Below are positions 1-5,631 of a DNA stretch of 22,951 bases, piece by piece. Positions within the stretch are counted from its first letter, which is position 1, and each line of letters starts with the position of its first letter. The DNA is from a virus, in the IMG/VR virus record IMGVR_UViG_3300025930_000262, positions 1 to 22,951 of that record; one strand, written 5' to 3'. The notes below the pieces were generated by a model, which was given only the letters and a program-made list of their open reading frames with translations, searched no databases and was not told the origin of the DNA. The translations under genes and the position numbers were made by a program.

Positions 1-1
1 C

Positions 2-40
2 CTGGGGATGGAGCGCGAGTGGAAGGTGGTGCCGCGATGA
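2..40 (+). CDS. 3' end of an upstream gene (partial)
   Basis: The first bases read as an open frame that ends at TGA 38-40, giving a C-terminus LGMEREWKVVPR. The stop overlaps the ATG of the next gene (37-39) as ATGA, the junction style used repeatedly in this arm (715, 2293, 2820). That arrangement is the main reason to treat it as a real gene end and not a chance frame. Only about 12 residues are present, so no function can be assigned. Confidence 0.4.
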   Translation: MGMEREWKVVPR

Positions 41-276
41 TCCGCTTCAAGGTCAGCCGGCACATCTTCCGGGACATCGAGGTTGTTGAAATATGGTGGA
101 AGGACAGGTTCATCGCGACGGTGGTCCCGCCACCCGATGGGTACGGGGGTGCTGCCGTCACGATCGTCAGCAAGCACATCCAGACCGACAAGGTGGTGAT
201 CGACGACACGAAGGACCCGCGTGTTGTGATGGTGACGTTCGACGCAGAAGGCCGGGATGAACGTCCTGGGGGTTGA
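37..276 (+). CDS. small phage protein of unknown function (79 aa)
   Basis: I do not recognise this protein. The predicted product has 79 residues, is rich in beta-forming stretches (IEVVEIWW, FIATVVPPP, KVVIDD, RVVMVTF) and ends in a charged tail GRDERPGG. It has no signal peptide or membrane segment. I chose the ATG at 37 because it overlaps the preceding stop as ATGA and has GGAAGG at 21-26 at a suitable distance; an in-frame GTG at 19 would add six residues. The 3' end overlaps the resolvase start at 257 by 20 bases, so the two are likely translated together in the replication operon. It is probably an accessory replication or early protein, by position only. Confidence 0.6.
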   Translation: MIRFKVSRHIFRDIEVVEIWWKDRFIATVVPPPDGYGGAAVTIVSKHIQTDKVVIDDTKDPRVVMVTFDAEGRDERPGG

Positions 277-718
277 CCCCGGCGCCACCGGCGCCTTTGC
301 CTTGTATGAGAGCGAGCTGGATTTGCTCCTTGTCGGGGATATGCCCAGCGGTGTCGTCAACGGGCGGCGACAGGTCAACGAAGCCGCTCTGGCCGGCATC
401 CTGCGGGGCTTTCAGCCCGACGTTGCGTGGATCGAGCGGGTCCACGCGATGCCCAAGCAGGGGGTCACCAGCGCCTTCAGCTTTGGCGTCAGCTACGGGA
501 TCGTCCGCGGCATCCTGGTGGCCCTGAAAGTGCCGACCAACCTGGTGACCCCCAACGAGTGGAAGCGTCACTTTCGGTTGGGCTCGTCCAAGGACGAGGC
601 CCGCATCATCGCCAGCCGGCAGTTCCCCGAGCTGGCGAACCGCTTTGATCTTAAGAAGGATCACGGCCGGGCCGAGGCGGCGCTGATCGCGTTGTTCGGC
701 GCCCAGCAACACGCATGA
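257..718 (+). CDS. RuvC-like Holliday junction resolvase
   Basis: A 153-residue protein with the RNase H-like fold signature of RuvC-type crossover junction endonucleases, which cut four-way DNA junctions using metal ions held by acidic residues. Visible motifs are the first strand NVLGVDPGATGA with catalytic Asp7, the second acidic motif AWIERVHAMP with Glu60, and the C-terminal helix KDHGRAEAALIALFG with Asp135, His136 and Glu140. The length is typical for RuvC. In phages such enzymes resolve recombination or replication intermediates and debranch DNA before packaging. The gene starts inside the end of the previous gene, and its TGA overlaps the ATG of the next small gene. Family assignment is firm; the exact substrate is inferred from the family. 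Confidence 0.9.
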   Translation: MNVLGVDPGATGAFALYESELDLLLVGDMPSGVVNGRRQVNEAALAGILRGFQPDVAWIERVHAMPKQGVTSAFSFGVSYGIVRGILVALKVPTNLVTPNEWKRHFRLGSSKDEARIIASRQFPELANRFDLKKDHGRAEAALIALFGAQQHA

Positions 719-798
719 CGTGGACCTGGTTACCGGCTCTCGCGGTCAGCCTGGGGCTCTGGGCGCTTATCATCTGGCTGATTTTGTTGGCTGTGTAG
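715..798 (+). CDS. 27-residue single-span membrane peptide
   Basis: ATG 715-717 overlaps the resolvase stop (TGA 716-718) and opens a 28-codon frame ending at TAG 796-798. The product starts MTWTWLPALAVS and continues as an almost unbroken hydrophobic helix through LGLWALIIWLILLAV with no charged residue. That is enough for one membrane span. Coupling to an upstream stop by ATGA is how many genes in this arm begin, which supports translation. There is no Shine-Dalgarno match of its own. Single-span phage peptides of this size can be holin-like, superinfection or host-modulating factors, but nothing here identifies which. Confidence 0.5.
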   Translation: MTWTWLPALAVSLGLWALIIWLILLAV

Positions 799-827
799 TC
801 CTGTTGTCCCGTGTTGTCTTTTGTCTC

Positions 828-857
828 TTGACACGCCGCGCGACAACGCTCCAAATT
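828..857 (+). promoter_or_regulatory. possible sigma-70-type promoter ahead of the helicase gene
   Basis: TTGACA at 828-833 is a perfect -35 hexamer in an A+T-richer gap between the membrane peptide and the helicase gene. With 17-18 base spacing the -10 would be CCAAAT (851-856) or CAAATT (852-857), which match the consensus poorly. Two TGTTGTC copies (802-808 and 812-818, 10 bases apart) and an inverted GACAAC (842-847) flank it and could be a repressor site. The gap, the -35 match and the repeats support a control region; the -10 is weak. Confidence 0.35.
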
Positions 858-878
858 AGCCCCGGTCAAACCAAAGGA

Positions 879-903
879 CTGTTGAGAAATCAACAGCTTG
901 TTG
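879..903 (+). promoter_or_regulatory. alternative hairpins in the helicase leader
   Basis: CTGTTGA (879-885) and TCAACAG (890-896) form a perfect 7-bp stem closed by a GAAA tetraloop. The same CAACA (891-895) can instead pair with TGTTG (899-903), which abuts the GGGAGGGGG ribosome binding site at 903-911. The two structures exclude each other. A T-run (913-918) follows but lies 16 bases past the first stem, so this is not a standard terminator. A translational or attenuation switch for the helicase gene is an inference. Confidence 0.4.
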
Positions 904-916
904 GGAGGGGGCTTTT

Positions 917-2296
917 TTGTCCGACACACCGGCACCACAACTTCGCGACTATCAGGACCAAGGCGTAGACTGGATCATCCGGCGGTTTCAGGAGGACAAC
1001 AAGGCGGTCCTGCTGGCCGACGAAGCCGGTCTCGGTAAAACCCTCCAGGCCCTGCAAGTCGCCGTCGACCTCACCGCCGCCAGCATCCTGGTGATTTGTC
1101 CCGCCGGGGCGCGGCGCGTCTGGCTGCACGAGATCATCAAATGGTTCCCGGGCTGGTCCCGCTGGGTGGTCCTCCTGGAGCCCGGCGCGAAGCTCCGCCC
1201 GGAGAGGCTGGCATCGGCGGACCCGATCTTTCTGATCGTCGGCTACGACGAGTTGTCCAACTCCAGCTCGAACGTCGCGTCCCAGCTGCAGGGCCGGTCC
1301 TGGGACCTCCTGGTGATCGACGAGGCCCACTACCTCAAGAACCCGTCCAACCGGACCTACGCCGTTTATGGCAAGCGCGGTTCGGACGAAGGCGTCCAGT
1401 CGTCGGCCGGCAAGGTCTTGTTAATGACCGGGACCCCGACCCCCAACCACGCCGGCGAGCTGTGGCAGCACTACCGGACTTTCTGGCCCGGGGTGTTCGA
1501 GCGGCGGCTGTCCCAGGACCAGTTCGAGGAACGCTTCACCCGCTACCGGGACACCGTCTTCGGCCGCCAGGTGATCGGCTCGAAGAACCAGGACGCTCTC
1601 CGCCAGGCGCTCGGCCCGGTGATCCTGCGTCGCCGCAAGGACGAGGTCCTCGACGAGCTGCCGCCGCTCCAGCTGCAGGACATCCCGCTCGCTCCGGTCC
1701 CGCATTGGCGGGACAGGCTGAGCTTCGAGAGCCGGACCGTGGTGGCTAAGCTCGGCTGGGTCGAGAGCGGTGACGAGCATCTGCTCGCCGCGATGCGCAA
1801 CCCCGAGGCCAAGGTCGCGACGATGCGGCGCGAGCTAGGCGAACTCAAGGTCCCGTCGACCTGCCTGTGGGTCCAGGAACGGATGGAGAGCACCGAGAAG
1901 CTCCTGATCTTCGCCTGGCACCGCTCAGTCATCGAAGCCCTCCGGGAGGGCCTCCTGGAGTTCAATCCGGAGGTCGTCACCGGCGACACGCCGCCCCAGG
2001 CGCGGGCCTTGGCGGTCGAAACCTTTCAGACAGACCCGCAGGTCGGGGTCTTTATCGGCCAGATCCTTGCTGCCGGGACCGCGATCACCCTGACCGCCGC
2101 CAGCGAGGTCGCGATCGTCGAGCCCAGCTGGGTCCCCGGCGAGAACGTCCAGGCGATCTGCCGGGCGCACCGGCTGGGCCAGCGCGACAGCGTCCTGGCC
2201 AGCTTCCTCTACCTGCCCAACACGCTCGACGAGCGGATCATGCAGGTCTTCCGCCGCAAGGCTTCCGAAATTGCCGAACTCCAAGGAGAGAAATGA
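917..2296 (+). CDS. SNF2-type superfamily 2 helicase/translocase
   Basis: A 459-residue DEAD/DEAH-fold ATPase of the Snf2 group, which moves along or remodels DNA using ATP. In order: Q-like start RDYQDQGVDWI, Walker A DEAGLGKT (35-42, Lys41), Walker B DEAH (135-138), motif III MTGTPTP (near 171), and in the second RecA domain motif V-like ILAAGTAITLTAAS followed by motif VI QAICRAHRLGQ (412-422) with Arg416 and Arg419. It is compact, with only the two motor domains and no visible extra nuclease or zinc domain. The start is TTG at 917, supported by a strong GGGAGGGGG ribosome binding site at 903-911. In phage replication modules such proteins accompany a DUF2800 nuclease, an Enc34 SSB and a PolA-type polymerase, as here. 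The specific role (fork remodelling or unwinding) is inferred. Confidence 0.92.
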   Translation: MSDTPAPQLRDYQDQGVDWIIRRFQEDNKAVLLADEAGLGKTLQALQVAVDLTAASILVICPAGARRVWLHEIIKWFPGWSRWVVLLEPGAKLRPERLASADPIFLIVGYDELSNSSSNVASQLQGRSWDLLVIDEAHYLKNPSNRTYAVYGKRGSDEGVQSSAGKVLLMTGTPTPNHAGELWQHYRTFWPGVFERRLSQDQFEERFTRYRDTVFGRQVIGSKNQDALRQALGPVILRRRKDEVLDELPPLQLQDIPLAPVPHWRDRLSFESRTVVAKLGWVESGDEHLLAAMRNPEAKVATMRRELGELKVPSTCLWVQERMESTEKLLIFAWHRSVIEALREGLLEFNPEVVTGDTPPQARALAVETFQTDPQVGVFIGQILAAGTAITLTAASEVAIVEPSWVPGENVQAICRAHRLGQRDSVLASFLYLPNTLDERIMQVFRRKASEIAELQGEK

Positions 2297-2823
2297 TGCA
2301 GGCGACTATCAACTTCGACCTGACCGACGCCGTCGATCGGGGGTTCTTCCTGACAATGCTGGGACAACTGGGCGTGCCGGGCACTAGCGCCCTGACCGGC
2401 GCCCTGACCGGCGCTTTGATCTCGGCAGCTGAGACAGCCGAGACTACCTCCGCCGCCGACATGCAGAAGAAGGTCAACCAGCAGGCCGCCGCGGCCAAGG
2501 CCCGCGCCGCCAAGGCCGCAAAGACGTCGCCCACCCCGGTCGAAGATGTCCTGGGACCAGCCGAACCCCCGCCCGAAGCCAACGGCGCCGGCGACCAGGT
2601 CGATGATCTGGGCCTGATCGACCCCAGCATGTCCCCGGCCGAGGCCAAGGAGCAGGGGCTCGTCCTGGTGCGCGAAGTCTACGCCGCCGGCAAGGTCGCC
2701 GAGGTCAAGGCGCTCCAGAAAGAGTGGCAGGTCGCCAAGTTCTACGATGTGCCCGACGCGAAGGGCCACGAGTTCTTCGCGCGCGTGATGAAGATGGCGG
2801 TCGAGACCGGCATCCGCAAATGA
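2293..2823 (+). CDS. Ala-rich protein of unknown function in replication module (176 aa)
   Basis: I do not recognise a family. The ATG at 2293 overlaps the helicase stop as ATGA and has AAGGAGAG at 2283-2290; a second ATG follows directly at 2296. The N-terminal part is hydrophobic with a duplicated ALTGALTGAL. The middle is low-complexity Ala/Lys (AAAAKARAAKAAK) followed by a Pro/acidic linker. The C-terminal 65 or so residues look folded and helical (SPAEAKEQGLVLVREVYAAG, then KALQKEWQVAKFYDVPD). The layout resembles a small binding partner with a flexible linker. It lies between helicase and nuclease with overlaps at both ends, so it is probably a cofactor of one of them. The function is not shown by sequence. 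Confidence 0.75.
   Translation: MMQATINFDLTDAVDRGFFLTMLGQLGVPGTSALTGALTGALISAAETAETTSAADMQKKVNQQAAAAKARAAKAAKTSPTPVEDVLGPAEPPPEANGAGDQVDDLGLIDPSMSPAEAKEQGLVLVREVYAAGKVAEVKALQKEWQVAKFYDVPDAKGHEFFARVMKMAVETGIRK
2387..2410 (+). repeat. 12-bp tandem duplication in coding sequence
   Basis: GCGCCCTGACCG occurs twice in tandem (2387-2398 and 2399-2410), producing the ALTGALTGAL duplication in the protein. It keeps the reading frame. It is most simply a replication-slippage product. Confidence 0.8.
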
Positions 2824-3998
2824 CCGAGCCGGCCCACTCGCTCCTGGGTGCGTCCTCTGCGCACCGCTGGCTCAGCTGCCCGGGCAGCTTCAAGCTCTCG
2901 CAGTCGGCGCCGCACCGTCCGGCTTCGATCTATGCCGCGACCGGGACCCTGGCGCACGAGTTCATCGAGCAGCAGACCAAGAGCCAGGGCTTCTCGCGGC
3001 TGCCGGTGGGCGAGCTGGGCCAAACCTACCAGCGCGACGGGCACTCGATCACGGTCGATCGGGAGCTGATCGACGGCGTCAACCGGATGCTCGACTACCT
3101 GTTTGACGCGGCGGTCTCGGCCGACTGGGTCGACATCGAGTTCCGGGTGGATTTGGCCGGCTATTTCCCCGAACCGCCGCCGGTCCCGGTGTTCGGCACG
3201 GTCGATGCCGCGGCGCTGATCTCGCCGGTCCTGGAGGTCATCGACTACAAGAACGGCGCCGGGGTCATGGTCACCCCGGTCGAGAACCCGCAACTGATGT
3301 TTTACGCGGCCGGGGTCCTGGACCTGCTGCCGCAGGCCGCGCGCGACCAGGTCGAGCGGATCAAGCTGACCGTCGTGCAGCCGCACGCTATCGGAGTTCC
3401 CCCGGTGCGGAGCTGGGAGATCAGCGTCATCGACCTCCTGCTGTGGGTCGACGAGGTCCTGGTCCCCGGCGTCGCACACTGCGCCCGGGACGATGCCCCC
3501 CTCGTCCCGGGCGACTGGTGTCGGTTCTGCCCGGTGGTCCACGCCTGCCCGGCGCTTTATGGCGCCGCAGTTAAGGCGGCCCAGTCAGAGTTCGGCGATG
3601 ACGATCCGCCTACCGATCCGGGCGACCTGGCCCACTGGCTTGACGTCGCCGAGCGCGCCGAGCTGTGGATCACACGGCTGCGCGAGCACGCGGTCGATCA
3701 GCTCGAACACCAGGTCCGCATCCCGGGCTGGGGCCTGGTCCCGACCCGCGCCACCCGCCAGTGGCTCGCCCCCGACAGTGACATCGCCGAGAAGCTCCAG
3801 GAGCTGGGCGCCACCCATGACGAGGTCTGGGAGACCCGGGTGCGTTCGCCGGCCCAGATCGAGAAGCAGCTCAACCGCACCCGCAAGGGAAAGCGGGTCT
3901 GGGACATGGCGCGCAGCCTCGCCGAGGCGCGCTCGTCCGGGGTCAAGCTCGGCCGCGATACCTCTACCAACGCGCGAGAGGATTTCACCGATGAGTGA
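2820..3998 (+). CDS. PD-(D/E)XK nuclease, DUF2800/Cas4-RecB-like, with Fe-S cysteines
   Basis: A 392-residue phage nuclease of the DUF2800 type, in the RecB/Cas4 branch of the PD-(D/E)XK fold. Landmarks are SSAHRWLSCPGS with Cys20, GTLAHEFIEQ with His46, FGTVDAA with Asp129, and EVIDYKNG with Asp142 and Lys144 as the D-x-K catalytic core. A C-terminal WCRFCPVVHACPAL supplies Cys234, Cys237 and Cys243. One N-terminal plus three clustered C-terminal cysteines is the pattern that holds a 4Fe-4S cluster in Cas4 and AddB. The family processes DNA ends, usually as an exonuclease. ATG 2820 overlaps the previous stop as ATGA with no clear ribosome site of its own, implying coupling. Its stop overlaps the next gene by 8 bases. 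Fold and cysteine pattern are seen; polarity and partner are inferred. Confidence 0.88.
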   Translation: MTEPAHSLLGASSAHRWLSCPGSFKLSQSAPHRPASIYAATGTLAHEFIEQQTKSQGFSRLPVGELGQTYQRDGHSITVDRELIDGVNRMLDYLFDAAVSADWVDIEFRVDLAGYFPEPPPVPVFGTVDAAALISPVLEVIDYKNGAGVMVTPVENPQLMFYAAGVLDLLPQAARDQVERIKLTVVQPHAIGVPPVRSWEISVIDLLLWVDEVLVPGVAHCARDDAPLVPGDWCRFCPVVHACPALYGAAVKAAQSEFGDDDPPTDPGDLAHWLDVAERAELWITRLREHAVDQLEHQVRIPGWGLVPTRATRQWLAPDSDIAEKLQELGATHDEVWETRVRSPAQIEKQLNRTRKGKRVWDMARSLAEARSSGVKLGRDTSTNAREDFTDE

Positions 3999-4341
3999 CC
4001 AGGACAACCGCCCGCCGACCGCGGAGTGGGTCTGCATAGAGGCCGCCCGCCTGGTCGGTGGTCCCCGGCAGGCAACCCACGGGGACAAGACGATCAACTT
4101 CAAGAACATCGCCGATCTATGGAACGCCTGGCTGGACATCCGCTGCCGCGCCGATGACGGCTTTTTCGGGTTCACCGCCGGCGACGTGGCCGAGCTGATG
4201 GAGCTGTTCAAGATCGCCCGCCGGCACTCCGGCGCCTTCAACCCTGACGATTACATCGACGCCGCCGGTTACGCCGGCTGCGCCGCGCAAGTCCGCTCCG
4301 AAACTCGTCCCACCAACTCAGGAGAAGAACATGGCTGCTAG
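3991..4341 (+). CDS. DUF6378-type phage protein (116 aa)
   Basis: A 116-residue protein matching my recollection of the DUF6378 family of phage proteins. Key stretches are EAARLVGGPRQATHGDKTINF, in which the GxRQxxxGDxxxNF pattern is the family hallmark, then LWNAWLDIR, a central helix DVAELMELFKIARRHSG, and NPDDYIDAAGYAGCAAQV. The conserved acidic and Asn residues in helices resemble all-alpha nucleotide pyrophosphohydrolase folds (MazG-like), but I cannot show catalysis. GAGAGGA upstream gives a ribosome site for ATG 3991, which lies 8 bases inside the nuclease gene. The last 11 bases overlap the SSB gene. The context suggests a role in nucleotide supply or DNA replication. Confidence 0.75.
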   Translation: MSDQDNRPPTAEWVCIEAARLVGGPRQATHGDKTINFKNIADLWNAWLDIRCRADDGFFGFTAGDVAELMELFKIARRHSGAFNPDDYIDAAGYAGCAAQVRSETRPTNSGEEHGC

Positions 4342-4912
4342 TTTGCGCACCCCGATCGGGGTCCTGTCCTTCCCGGTGCTGTTCAGCCCGCGGCCCCGCG
4401 CCCCGGGCGGCGAGCCGGTCTACCAGTGCTCCCTGCTGTTCGACGAGGCGGCCCAGCGCGACCCCGCCTTTATGGCCCTGCGGCGTGCCGCGGCTGCTGC
4501 GATCGACGAAGCCAACGGCGCCGGCAAGAGCGCCGACCGCACCTTTATGGCGGGGGTCCGCTCGCCGTTCCGCCCGACCGGCGAGAAGCAATACAAAGGC
4601 TATAATATCCCAAACGGGATTTTCATCTCGCCGTGGACCAAGTCGCGGCCGGGGGTGGTCGACGCCCAGCTCAACGAGATCATGGTCGCTGACGATGTCT
4701 GGGCCGGGCAATTGGCCCGAGCAACGGTCCAGCCCTTCTGGTATCACCAGGCCGGCAACCGCGGCGTCAACTTCGCCCTCAACAACCTGCAGATCTGCCG
4801 CGCCGATGGCGAGCGGCTCGACGGCCGCCGCGCCGCCAAAGATGACTTCGACGCCTTTGCCGGGGCCGGCGCGGCGGTCATGGCGGCGGCCGATGACGAC
4901 ATCCCGTTCTGA
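4331..4912 (+). CDS. single-stranded DNA-binding protein, Enc34/DUF2815 type
   Basis: A 193-residue protein of the DUF2815 (Enc34 ssDNA-binding) family, which coats single-stranded DNA during phage replication. The opening is typical (TPIGVLSFPVLFSPRPRAPG, then YQCSLLFD). The centre KQYKGYNIPNGIFISPWTKS and GRATVQPFWYHQAGNRGVNFALNN-like segments (the sequence reads ARATVQPFWY) are the OB-fold strands seen in this family. An acidic end AADDDIPF resembles the partner-binding tails of SSB proteins. GGAGAAG sits just before ATG 4331. The gene overlaps its upstream neighbour by 11 bases and the next small gene by 20. Its place between a DUF2800 nuclease and a PolA-type polymerase is a known phage arrangement. 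Confidence 0.88.
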   Translation: MAASLRTPIGVLSFPVLFSPRPRAPGGEPVYQCSLLFDEAAQRDPAFMALRRAAAAAIDEANGAGKSADRTFMAGVRSPFRPTGEKQYKGYNIPNGIFISPWTKSRPGVVDAQLNEIMVADDVWAGQLARATVQPFWYHQAGNRGVNFALNNLQICRADGERLDGRRAAKDDFDAFAGAGAAVMAAADDDIPF

Positions 4913-5108
4913 CCGGATCGACCTTTCGCTGGTCTGTGGTCCCGGCCTGGAGGTCACCGTCCATCACGCCGACTGCCCGGAGGTTCGCCGGGCAGCCGCC
5001 GAGGGCATCCCGGTGCTGACCATGCTGGACTGTCAGGTGATGCCGGAACGGGACCAGCACCTTTGGCACTCGTGCATGGAGGCCCCTGATGACAACACGC
5101 CAATATGA
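4893..5108 (+). CDS. small Cys/His-rich protein (71 aa)
   Basis: ATG 4893 lies inside the SSB gene and opens a 71-residue frame. The product has Cys15, His24, His25, Cys28, Cys47, His56, His59 and Cys61, a density that suggests a small zinc-binding fold; the pairs are TVHHADCPEV and LDCQVM...HLWHSC. Similar HHxDCPxVR proteins occur, from memory, in phages and genomes of alphaproteobacteria, without known function. There is no strong ribosome site, so translation is probably coupled to the SSB gene. The last 20 bases overlap the low-G+C gene at 5089, and the native C-terminus may have been altered by that insertion (the tail DDNTPI is encoded in the overlap). Confidence 0.6.
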   Translation: MTTSRSDRIDLSLVCGPGLEVTVHHADCPEVRRAAAEGIPVLTMLDCQVMPERDQHLWHSCMEAPDDNTPI

Positions 5109-5631
5109 ACGTCGCCGTGCGCGGAAGTCCGTACTGGTAGAAGGCTCCGCTTTTTCTAAACCAGCAACAACGAACCTTGAGCTACTGGAAGCGTTCAAGA
5201 CCCTTACGGCTTTGATGCTTCAAGAGAAGATGCAGCAGCAAACTCCTTTGAGCATGACATTAGCTCACTGCCTATCCCTCCTTATAAAAGAAGGGTTCCG
5301 TGCGATGGGTATCCCAATGGAGTATCAAGCATGGTTGCACGACCCGAACAGGGATAACGAGGAGTTGTTGCCACTATTAGGGCGTTGCTGGTCAGCGCCA
5401 GGTTACCCAGAAGAAACAGGCGCGTTCTGGCCTCCCCCCAAGATGAACGCATTTGAGGCACGGCTTTGGCCCGAACAGATTGCTGCATTAAAGCAACACG
5501 CTCTGTCAGTAGACGACAGGACTGTCGCGCATACTTGCGTTGATCTCGCGATATTTCTGGAGACTTGTTATCAACATCGGATGCAGGCGGGCTTACAGCG
5601 TAATCGAAAAGTGCCTTCACCCCCGCACTAA
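5089..5631 (+). CDS. low-G+C inserted gene of unknown function (180 aa)
   Basis: A 180-residue protein of no family I recognise. It is mainly helical: a basic N-terminus (MTTRQYERRRARKS), a central helix LEAFKTLTALMLQEKM, a segment LSMTLAHCLSLLIKEGFRAM, a Trp/Pro-rich middle (AWLHDPNRD, FWPPPKMN) and a C-terminal helix CVDLAIFLETCYQHRM. GGAGG at 5078-5082 is well placed for ATG 5089. Base use differs sharply from its neighbours: two 60-base lines inside it (5101-5220) count to about 50% G+C, with many A/T third positions. That points to recent acquisition (a moron) or a host-interaction gene. It sits between the SSB and polymerase genes. It could be an anti-defence or takeover factor, but this is position and composition only. 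Confidence 0.75.
   Translation: MTTRQYERRRARKSVLVEGSAFSKPATTNLELLEAFKTLTALMLQEKMQQQTPLSMTLAHCLSLLIKEGFRAMGIPMEYQAWLHDPNRDNEELLPLLGRCWSAPGYPEETGAFWPPPKMNAFEARLWPEQIAALKQHALSVDDRTVAHTCVDLAIFLETCYQHRMQAGLQRNRKVPSPPH

Noticed and set aside
2820-3998. A CRISPR-associated Cas4
   Set aside because: The cysteine pattern is Cas4-like, but no other cas gene or array is present, and DUF2800 phage nucleases with SSB and PolA neighbours fit better.
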